Source of the DNA: Seminavis robusta
Taxonomy: Eukaryota; Bacillariophyta; Bacillariophyceae; Naviculales; Naviculaceae
Length of the DNA: 21,602 bases
Reading direction: 5' to 3'
Assembly (NCBI GenBank): GCA_903772945.1
Contig: CAICTM010001844.1
Coordinates: 1 to 21,602, forward strand
A program made the position numbers and the translations under genes. The notes under the pieces are model-generated. The model was given only the letters and a program-made list of their open reading frames with translations, did no database searches and was not told the origin of the DNA. Below, piece by piece: positions 1 through 8,410 of this stretch; position 1 is the stretch's first letter, and the number at the start of each line of letters is the position of its first letter.

Positions 1-3000
1 TTCCCTGGCAACTCGTCACAGAATGTGTCACGTTGTGGAGCAGTGCTTTGTGTTTCATCTCCTCGACTGATACTATCACCATCATGGTTGTTGTTCTCGT
101 TGGCATGCACTGCTCCGGCACCGTCTATTGTGAACCCTGCCAGGTCATCCGGTAAACCGCTGTGCTGAGGAGCGTTCTCAGTGCTGCCACTGGCATGACT
201 CGTGTTGTCCATGTTGTCCCCCGAGGCAATTGTTGTTTCTCCAAGGGTCAACGCCGAAACAACCGACCTGGACTTAGATGTTGTGTCTACAAAATAGGTC
301 TGCAAAAGTCCCTTGCCTTTAGCTTGGACCTTGTCCGGACGAGTTGTCAACCACATTCCCTTGCCCTTTGCACGAAGAGCATCAGCTGTTTCCTGAGAGA
401 CATGGATGCGATGTGGTAGTCCATTGGATTCCATTCGAGACGCCGTGTTCACCGTGTCACCTGCAAATGCGAAAGTGTGAAACGGAGAAAGGATAAGAAC
501 ACACTGCCTTGTCCTGCTGGCTGACTTCGTTTCTCGCTCCATCAGTCGATCCATGAGGCAACTTACCAAAAAGCTGAAAACGAGATTTCTGCCCCCTCAG
601 AACTCCGGCGGTCACTGGTCCACTGAGATTCGATTGGAGCAAGACGAGAATGAAGAGCGAACAAGGGGTCAGCTCATGGGCGTAGCAACATGAGTCTCTT
701 TTCTTGGACAGCAGTTGGATTGCAACTTACGAATGCAGCCCCACGCGCATGGCCAGATCAGCAGTATCTTCTCCCATTGTGTCGGCCAGAGATGACATCA
801 TCACCTTCATTTTGTTCATGCAATCCGTTGCAAATTTACACATGATGATTGCATGATCCGGCTGGGGCTGTGGCAGACCTGTTGCGGCAACATAGCTGTG
901 CACAAGAACGGTGGCGATGGCGTTAGGTCATCGAGTTGCTAATAAACGGCATGTTCCACAACGGACGGCACTGTGCTTACCAATCTCCAATAGTTTCCAC
1001 TAGGTAGTAGAGTAGTGGCAGGAAAGGCAAAGCAAGGCAGTCACGATGAGCTACCAACGAAATGCATAAGGCATATGCATGAACCCAGGCGTTTTCCTGG
1101 CGCGTACCTTTGAATACGTCACGCTTGAGCGCAATGTTGTCAAACGCTCCATCTGGTGTCAAGAAACGGAGTGGTTGATTGATGTGAGAATGTCATTTGA
1201 TCGGGTGTAGCAGCCAATGAGTACAGCTCTCATGGACTTACATATCGTTTCGAGCAACTGGAAGACCTCAACGGGAGTTCGCTTGGCAGACCAGGAAGTA
1301 AACCCTGCACGTACAAATGAACGGACGAATGGTGCAGAAGGAGAAACAGTGCGAGAATGTTGGGTTAGGCACGAAACCGACTTTCAATCATACATCCTGC
1401 GCTCCACTGCACTGGAGTTACTGCATGTACTCACCGACTAGATCCGCAAAGAAGATGGTGCTTTCAGGGTACAAACTGGCAATGGCCTTTTTTCCATGTT
1501 CCGTATTGTTATCCATGGTCGAGGCACGATTAACGAGAGCATCTGTGGCAGGTTCGTTTGGAACGGTGGTGGTGTTTTCCCATCCCTTTTGTTTTTGTTT
1601 CTTGTTGGCTTCCTCTTGTTGCTCTTGATAGAGTTGATCCCGGACTTCTTCGGGAAAGAGTGTATTGACGAGCTTGCCTGACTGTTGTGCCGATTGGAGT
1701 ACAATTTTCTGTCGTTGTTCGACCATGTGATCATAGATCAAAAAGACAGCGGACGTAAAGAGAAAGAGCGACGCCAGCACAAGTACGTAGATCCATGGCT
1801 TGTTGCTTCGATGATCGTCTTCAAAGTCTTGTGAGGGGTATACTCGGATGCTGTAATGGCATCCATTCTGGTTGTCATCTAGGACTTGTGCGTTGATAAT
1901 GTTTCCGATGGAGGTTCCAGCTTCGAGATAGTCGTACTTTGGGTCGTGTAGATCGCCATGTCCCACAAAGAGTGAGGATGTTCCATCAATGCGATAGGTG
2001 TAGACCTGATCGCAAGTGTTCTCTAGGATGACAAAGATGCCATCGGCTCCCGGAGGTAGGAGGTTGTCAAAGTACGTTCTCCAATAGATCATGATGAGGA
2101 ATACAGCACCGACTTTGGGTGGATCCGGGTCCGAGTCTGAGTCTTCGTAGTAGGAGAACTTGTCAAAGATTGGGTAGAATGCCACGGCATGAGGATCATC
2201 TTGATAATCGAAAAGCGTATTTCTCTTTAGCATTCCATATCTTCCATCTTTTTCCTTGTCGATGTAGTCAGTGCTGATTTCAAAGGTAGGTTTTCCAGTG
2301 TTGACGGTGGTATCCATGGGTACTCGATGTTCTACATCTCCATACAGGTCAACATTGGCCATAGTTCCAGGATTGACAGGCCAAGTACACCACATTGGAA
2401 AGTATTGTGTTTGATTGGGAGCGACTTTTTGTACCGGACCAGGTCCATTTGGATTGTGAAAGTTCATCATTTGCCCTGGCATGGGATTAAATCCAACTTC
2501 AGTGACATTGATAGATTCTGGATTGACTCCGACGACTTGTGCCCATCCTTCGGCTCTCCACTGTTGGTTTTCCTGTGCATACTGATTCCAAGTTTGAAGT
2601 TGATCTCTTGGGACAACGGGAAGTATAACGATAAAAAAGAGTTGCGCCAGAATGGCAACAGTTTCCGCTCGGAAAGCATAATTGGGAGGATTGACAAAGG
2701 GTAACGAGTGATTGGCATCCGAGGTGACGGACTCTGCAAAAGCCTCGATAACGCCCAAGCGTTGTTCCACCTTGGCTTCAAAGCTTTGAACCATCTTTTC
2801 TCCCAAGTCAGAGAAGTCCTGCTCAAAAGCCTTGGTTTCGCTCTTTCTGCCTTCCAAATAGACCACCACACAAACAGTCACGGCAACAGTCAGCAACACC
2901 AAGGTTGTCAAGATCCGCAACCAAAATACCCAAATATCCTCTTTCTTGGCCACTTCCAGTTCCGTGTACAAATCGCTTCTACCATTTGCGTCATTGTTGG

Positions 3001-3172
3001 GATAATTGCTCGACACACCAGAGTGAAGACTCTCTCCATCATCTTCAAAGCTTTCTCTAGTCATCATCTTCATCTCCTGATTGATACCCATCTTACTGCT
3101 ACTAGAACCGGTACCCGCAGTACCGGTGGGAGTGTGCTCAGTTCCGCTGTTCTCGCTGTTCAGAGTTACCAT
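1..3172 (-). CDS. Receptor-type class III nucleotide cyclase (two-helix membrane protein), 3' end beyond the window
   Basis: Predicted exons on the minus strand are 3172-1435, 1304-1242, 1152-1108, 999-981, 895-731, 622-567 and 460 to beyond base 1. All introns are GT-AG and the phases agree. The start is the first in-frame ATG (context ACAATGG). The visible part is about 848 residues: an acidic Ser/Thr-rich cytoplasmic N-terminus, helix 1 (about 81-107), a roughly 350-residue lumenal region resembling the CHASE-like sensor of diatom cyclases, helix 2 (about 459-481), then the catalytic domain from about 571. The domain has FADLVGFTSW (metal Asp about 577), KVETIGDCY (second metal Asp about 621), the SGPVTAGVLRG block, and FGDTVNTASRMES with the catalytic Asn and Arg. 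The family makes cGMP or cAMP from GTP or ATP. The guanine-reading Glu (VETIGD) is present, but the usual partner Cys is Gln (RFQLFGD), so substrate is uncertain. After the domain a polar, probably disordered tail continues off the edge; related diatom proteins can carry a phosphodiesterase there, which cannot be checked here. Confidence 0.9.
981..999 (-). other. 19-nt microexon of the cyclase gene
   Basis: This exon supplies the V-E-T-I-G-D core of the catalytic domain. It follows the donor at 1107 (AAAG|GTACGC) and the acceptor CTAG at 1001-1000, and it is closed by TTG|GTAAGC at 981/980. Joining it restores the conserved sequence VFKVETIGDCYVAATGLP in a single frame, which is strong support. 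Flanking introns are 108 bp (1000-1107) and 85 bp (896-980). Confidence 0.85.
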
Positions 3173-4181
3173 TGTGCCTTGTTCTGTTACCGTACCCAAC
3201 TTGCCAACTTGACTTAACTTAACTTGACTTAAGCTCTAGTAGATCAGAGATCAGATAGATGTTCGATGTTGTTGATGAGGACTGCTGTTCGCGATGCTGT
3301 TGGCTGTGTGCAGGAGTGTTTTGCCGTTTCGAGTTTTAAAGTTGGGTTCTGTTGTGATAGAGTGCTGGAGGAGGTGGAGGTTTAAAGGTGCCGGTAAACT
3401 CTGTCGCTACTAGGTAAAACAGCTGTAAAAGGTAAAAGCTGTTGGTTTGTTGGCCAGTTGGCCAAGCGGCCAACCAGTACTTGTATATTGTACAGTACCG
3501 TAGATTGTGATATTTACTACGGTGGACATAGATCATAGATCTAGCTGCATCATAAAGGTTTAATGTAGTGTGTCCTCTGTATTGTCTCAAGTCACGAAAA
3601 GTTCTTCTTCGAACGCACAGGCAGGGTCATTCATACCAGTGGACAAAATCATCACCATTGCGGGAAATAAATCGATCTGAGACTACGCTGTTGTGAACTC
3701 GCCTGGACTTTCCCAAGGCTCGCACATCGGGTTGCTCATTGATCCGAGCTATCATATGTCAGTTTTCTGTCTCATTTATCCAGTAGATCTTGCATAGATC
3801 TAGCATCGAACCGATTCAATCGTTTCTAACTCAGTCAACTCTTTAGGAAGGATTGATGCTATTGCTACCGAATGGCTGAATAGTTTAGTTTTAGCTGTTC
3901 CAGCCGAAAGAGATTTTGAGAGCAGAACTTGATCATTATTAGAAACCGTGCAACTTTTTGGAGTTGCAGAGTTCGAATTCTTTCTTCGTCGTCACTACAT
4001 GTGCCAGGAACCGCACCCTCTCCCACCAAGGTGCCGCCAGTGCGCCTAGCATCTCGCAAAATGAACTGCGTTTCCCGCAGTTCCAATTTCAGACACACTC
4101 TTGCGGGTTCTCTCTTTTCTCATCAGTCGTCCACGATCTCACGATTCTCATGAACAATGACAAATAAATAAATGACATTGT

Positions 4182-4217
4182 CATGAACATGAACATGAAC
4201 ATGAACATGAACATGAA
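4182..4217 (+). repeat. (CATGAA)6 microsatellite
   Basis: Six perfect tandem CATGAA units. The minus-strand reading would give an alternating Phe-Met run, which argues against coding use. Confidence 0.95.
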
Positions 4218-4393
4218 CTCGCTTGGTTCTTGGTTCTCGTGATCGATGGTGAACTGAGAGTTATTGAATTGCATGACTTTTACAAGCAAATTTGGGCTGA
4301 TGGAAACATGGGAATTATTGGATATCATCACGTTTACAGTAGATTTTTGGCTGGGAAGAGGGGTGAACGGCGGAAGTTCGCTGAACAGCTGGT

Positions 4394-4414
4394 GCTGAAC
4401 GCTGAACGCTGAAC
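4394..4414 (+). repeat. Three tandem GCTGAAC units
   Basis: Three perfect 7-bp copies in a row, preceded by a related CTGAACAGCTG. No function is evident. Confidence 0.9.
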
Positions 4415-4609
4415 AAGCAACCAATAGCTCAACCAATCAACAGTCAAGAAAGCACAGCTCGAGGGTCTCTGTGAGTTGTTGCGTTGCGCGCAACGTGGAG
4501 CTTTCAGGGAGTCCTAAACCGTGACTGCCAACACGTGTGATAGGACTCAGATCATGTCTCCTTGTTTTGGCTCATTGCGCTCATTGAACGAACGAAAGGA
4601 CAATATCTC

Positions 4610-5052
4610 ATGATGACAGCTTTTACGTCGAGACGAAACTCTACAGAAGCGTTCCTCTTCCTCTGGATCTACTTGCTGCTGGCGGCAACGGTTTGGGTTT
4701 GGGTCATGATGATATCGACGACAACGAAAGCAACCCCCTTTGCAAAAACGACTGACTACGCATTTTCCACAACCTATCTGTACGTGGGAAGTCGCAACTA
4801 CAGTACGCCCAATGACATTCCACCCATAAGCCCCGCGCATCTCATGATTGAGGACAACTTTCGGTTTTGGGTCAACGCTGGAATGGTGGGCACGACATTG
4901 CGATTGCCAATGTGGATTGGAACAGTCCTTCCTGGTATGCATCCTGCCACAACTACTCTCCTGGCTGGATGCCCCAGCACTACGAGTGGCTCGTTGCCGC
5001 AAAGCATTCACGCTTACTGCTTACGTTAAGATGTGTTATGCTGCCCCCTTAG
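4610..5052 (+). pseudogene. Possible membrane-anchored protein gene, reading frame broken
   Basis: I do not recognise a family. A frame opens at ATG 4610 with a short basic N-terminus, a strong hydrophobic segment (about residues 14-36, rich in Leu, Trp and Val) and then a polar region with N-glycosylation-like sites. After about base 4865 this frame becomes Thr/Gly-rich and unconvincing. The frame beginning around 4867 instead reads as a plausible Trp/His/Cys/Tyr-rich stretch (GGHDIAIANVDW, then SWYASCHNY and PQHYEWLVAAKHS) and ends at 5052. No GT-AG intron separates the two frames, so a 1-base change near the TTTT at 4865-4868 would explain the break. It may be a pseudogene, a sequence error, or chance open frames. 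Confidence 0.3.
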
Positions 5053-5217
5053 GCTTTGTCACTCGATCGTTTCCCCTTCGCTCTATTGCCAGTGGCGAGG
5101 CCTGCCTTTAACGCCACGAACCCCTTCCATAAGCCATGCCCAACCTTTCGTTTGTTATTAGTGGCCCCCTTTGATCAGTCAGACCTCGAATGACCCGTCC
5201 CAGAAAGCACCGCCAAG

Positions 5218-5934
5218 CTAGATTCGAGTCCCCTCAACAACCTTGGAGCACAAATGATGGAACACCTTGGTCACAGCCAATTTCATTGGTGGCCCAATAA
5301 TATGAAGCCCGTCCTGTTGCCCTGCAGTGTCGTACTGAAGAGAGGGGGCAGAAGACAGTAGGCTAAGTGTCAGTACCGGTACGGTAGGTTGCTCGGCGAA
5401 ACTTCCGTTTCACTCTACTCTAATTCTACATGTACGTACCGTGAATGCTGCTGAAGGATCAAAAAGATTGATCATTTGATATCCCTTGGGCGTCAAGACT
5501 TGTTCTGCAACATCCATGAACTGCATGGCCCGTCCTAGATGCAAGTAGGTTTCCCGTTCACTACTGATGAAAAAGGGAGTGATCCAAAACACGATTTCAT
5601 GGGCTTTTCGCTTTTCTTTTTGCAGTGTGGCCTCCCATGCGTCCATGCTTTGATGCCACAAGAGATGTGGCCAGTGCAATGTCTTGACCCAAACGTACTT
5701 GGCTTCGGGATCATTATTATTTTGTGCTGGGGAATACATTGTCACATTGGCCAGCCGTGTCAGAAAGTATTTCTTCATAAAGCCAGAAATGGATGCCCCT
5801 CTCGTGTCAATGGAAGCAATCTTGAGAGTTTGAAAGCACTGCGACAATTGCTGGTCGGTAAAGTCCATGTAATCACAATGATAATTGTTCCACACAGCCA
5901 TCCACTCTTGTTGATATTGTTTGTGGCTGGTGGT

Positions 5935-5978
<44 letters not shown>

Positions 5979-7624
5979 GGCCGTGTTGTCTGCAGTTGAT
6001 TTGTTTGCATGGTTTGTGCTTGTTCAAAAGCGACAAATCGTCCCGGTACCAACAATATGGTCGATTAGGATCCGGTCTTGAAATGGCATTTTGAGAACTG
6101 TATGGACCTTTTAGAATCTCGTATGGCATGGGACAGTCGTCCGTGGTGGGATGCGGTTTTTGAATCCATCGTCCAATGATTTGTCTGGAAGTTGGATTTG
6201 TGGCAGTATGGTTATCGTTGTTGTCCAGTCGATATCGTTGGTTTGTCAAACTAAATTCATTAGTATTGATTGCAACATATTCATCTTGTGCTTCACAGAG
6301 CGGCAGTTGTGGTGACGGTGCTTGTTTTTGTGTGGTACTGGTAGGATCGATGACAACGATTGGCTGGTGTATCCATACCTACCTGGTCATCCAGGTCTTC
6401 TGAAAGGCATGGGAACTCATTATGAAATAACTCACTCCATCCACATCCCAGAAAATAGGCCACTTGATCATTGTCACTTTGGGGACTTCCCCAGGCTTTG
6501 ACGACACTTTTAGCAGTGGTCTGTGGATTGTTGTTGTTGGCTGGCGCTGCAGCTTTTTCTTGTGCAACGAGAGTGTGTTGTTTGCGAATGGTTTCCTCCA
6601 GAACTTGTGAATGCGGAACATCTTGTGCTGCTTGGTGGAAGAACAACTCACAACCATTCCCAGATCTAGAGGGCAGTGGCAACTGGTGAGGTGGAGTGGC
6701 CCAGTATTGGCACAATGGAGTTCTTCGGCACATTTCGCAACACGCCGACAAGGGTTCATAGAATTTGAATCCAATCAAGGTGGTGTTGAAAGGTGCCTTT
6801 TGGTATGCCTCTGTGGAAATGAATTGTCCCGTGTGAGTATGAGGACATTGCGATGATACTGGCCCATACTGCGAATCGCTGCCTTGCCCACTAAATTGTG
6901 GGGCTGCATAGAGCTGCACTTTGGCCATGCCATTCCACTGCATGAGTTTGACATTGACAGTGTAGTTTCCTGGAAGTACTGCTTGCTGTTGTCCACCATT
7001 TGCAAACTGGAATTTCCAGTAGCACTTGTACTTGTTGTGGTTGTCATTGTGGTTGTCATTGTCATTGGTGGTACTAGTACCAGTATGTGTAATATTGATT
7101 GCTTGTGGCATTCCAGCAAAGACCTCAGGCCCTTGGACAATGGCCCAGAGAGTAATCAGGTGGCAGTCTTGAAAGGACCGGGAAGTGACAGGATGGACAT
7201 TGAAGATGAGAACAGCATTTTGGGTGCCCAGGGCTGCCAGTGTTAAATTGTGGTAATGGTATAGGTGGCCCACGCCCCGCATCTTCCAACGGGCGTGGAT
7301 TTGGGCGTTGGCATAGGCTTGTTCTCGGGACAAGACAAATTCAGTGGCTGCCACGATGAGATCTTGATCAGGCCCCACCATTAATAGATCTATAGGTACC
7401 GGTACATGTAGTTTGACTTTGATATCTTTTAATCCAAAGAATACATCAGTACTAATACCAGAACCAAAACCAAAAAATGGTACCTGGATCACCAAACACA
7501 GCAGCAGCAATCCACACCATCTCTTTTTATGCTTACAATTGCTGATGGTTTTGGTCTTTGCCTTTGCTGTTGCATCACGAGTGCGAGTGACAGTCCACTG
7601 CTTCTTGTAGCGTTCCTTTGGCAT
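5218..7624 (-). CDS. Type II membrane protein with NXPE-like/PAN-like region and C-terminal SGNH-hydrolase-like domain
   Basis: Exons on the minus strand are 7624-6379, 6284-5440 and 5334-5218 (stop TAG), giving 735 residues; introns are 94 and 105 bp. The start is the first ATG of the frame. Residues 1-36 are basic, 37-54 form a membrane anchor (WCGLLLLCLVIQVPF), and the rest should be lumenal or extracellular. A beta-rich region around 115-245 ends in the motif LPGNYTVNVKL. A PAN/apple-like Cys cluster (ACCEMCRRTPLC, then GNGCELF) lies at about 292-328. A 15-Gln run is at about 518-532. The SGNH-like domain is at 545-735, with IASIDTRGAS (about 572) at the block I position and DGLHIIGPPMK containing the Asp705/His708 pair of block V. 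Relatives include sugar O-acyl esterases and transferases acting in the Golgi or at the surface. Block I has Thr where the nucleophilic Ser of GDS is expected, so activity is uncertain. A second acceptor 6 nt upstream (exon start 6290) would add two residues. Confidence 0.75.
5935..5979 (-). repeat. (CAA)15 trinucleotide tract coding polyglutamine
   Basis: Fifteen uninterrupted CAA codons on the minus strand (TTG on the plus strand), inside exon 2 of the SGNH-like gene. The tract lies in the linker just before the catalytic-like domain. A pure tract of this kind is expected to vary in length between strains. Confidence 0.95.
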
Positions 7625-7705
7625 GGTACCAGGTATCGGTACATGTAGATAAACGAGTGGATTGCCCTCAACGGACTGAGGGTCTTTCACACTTTTATCG
7701 CTGTA

Positions 7706-7776
7706 TGTGTGTGTGTGTGTGGTGTGTGTGTGTGTGTGTGTGGTGTGTGTGTGGTTTGTGTGTTTGTGTGTTTGTT
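7706..7776 (+). repeat. Imperfect (TG)n microsatellite
   Basis: Alternating TG for about 70 bp, interrupted by GG and TTT. It is alternating purine-pyrimidine DNA about 80 bp upstream of the ATG of the SGNH-like gene. Confidence 0.95.
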
Positions 7777-7793
7777 GCAGCTGTTTTTCGCTC

Positions 7794-7902
7794 GTTAAGG
7801 ATAGGGATTAATCTTGTGTGTTCTGTTGGACACAGTAGTTTTACCATGGGTACCAGTACTGGCTGCTATGCAGACTCGCTAGTGTGTCCAGATAAACACG
7901 GT
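7794..7902 (+). repeat. Foldback (MITE-like) repeat, copy 1
   Basis: It begins GTTAAGGATAGGGATT and carries an imperfect inverted repeat. The left arm GTGTTCTGTTGGACACAGTA (7818-7837) pairs with the complement of 7880-7899 (reverse complement GTGTTTATCTGGACACACTA). The middle contains CATGGGTAC and GTACTGGCTGCTA. It resembles a short non-autonomous palindromic element; no transposase family can be assigned. Confidence 0.6.
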
Positions 7903-7938
7903 GGAGGTTTTGCCAAAGACATAAGGGACATTTTCCTT

Positions 7939-8070
7939 GTTAAGGATAGGGATTTATATTGTGTGTTCTGTTGGACACAGTACTCTGGACCCATGGGTAC
8001 TGATATCACTGTGCCCGTACTGGCTGGCTAAAGAGACTTGCTATCAATAGTGTGTCCAGTTGAACACGGT
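7939..8070 (+). repeat. Foldback (MITE-like) repeat, copy 2
   Basis: Same orientation and order of blocks as the copy 145 bp upstream: GTTAAGGATAGGGATT, left arm 7963-7982 (identical over 20 bases to the copy 1 arm), CATGGGTAC, GTACTGGCTGG, and right arm 8048-8067 (reverse complement GTGTTCAACTGGACACACTA). The interior is longer and diverged, so the two copies are not a recent duplication. Confidence 0.6.
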
Positions 8071-8410
8071 AAATGATTTGACCAATCAAATCTCTTTTTG
8101 ACAGTTGAGGGCATCAGCCTCCGGCTGCTTGTTCTTATCATATATTAGAGATGAGATGGGCTACCCATGCTATGCTCGGTAGCAGAGGACGAAATAAATA
8201 ATGAGAAAAGATCTCTTCGAGATAGATTCGATTCGATTCTGATTCGATTCGAGTTGACTGTGACTCGACTCGACGGATGACTGAATGACGTACCGTACAT
8301 TCGGTTTTGGTCCATGGATGGTACTAGTACGTAGACTACAGCGCCAGTACAGTTTATATCTGTCCTGCCCAAATCCTACTAGCTAGTGTCTATCCGACAG
8401 GCAAATATTG

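Larger units (their letters stand above)
3173..4609. other. Intergenic spacer between the divergent cyclase and the doubtful 4.6-kb gene
   Basis: No convincing gene, tRNA or rRNA is visible. The part next to the cyclase start must contain its promoter, but no core element stands out. It holds an imperfect ACTTAACTTGACTTA tract near 3208-3233, the (CATGAA)6 array at 4182-4217 and three GCTGAAC units at 4394-4414. Open frames here are short, low in complexity and unlike known families. Confidence 0.6.
7625..8410. other. Intergenic repeat-bearing spacer between the SGNH-like gene and the piggyBac element
   Basis: No gene is supported. It contains a GT microsatellite (7706-7776), two related foldback repeats (7794-8070) and a degenerate GATTCGATTC/GACTCGACTC simple-sequence patch near 8221-8275. 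The SGNH-like gene starts at its left end and must use part of it as promoter. Confidence 0.6.

Noticed and set aside
3940..3985. tRNA-like GTTCGAATTC segment
   Set aside because: No acceptor stem, D-arm or anticodon arm can be folded around it.
4089..4436. Minus-strand frame of 115 codons with Phe-Met repeats
   Set aside because: The repeat comes from the (CATGAA)6 microsatellite and the rest has no protein-like character.
6361..6390. A 19-bp intron joining exon 1 of the SGNH-like gene at the first GTAGGT
   Set aside because: Too short to splice. The GTATGG donor at 6378 with the acceptor at 6285 gives a normal 94-bp intron and the correct phase.
7706..7776. Possible CRISPR or telomeric repeat
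   Set aside because: It is only a TG microsatellite; there are no spacer-repeat units and no telomere motif array.
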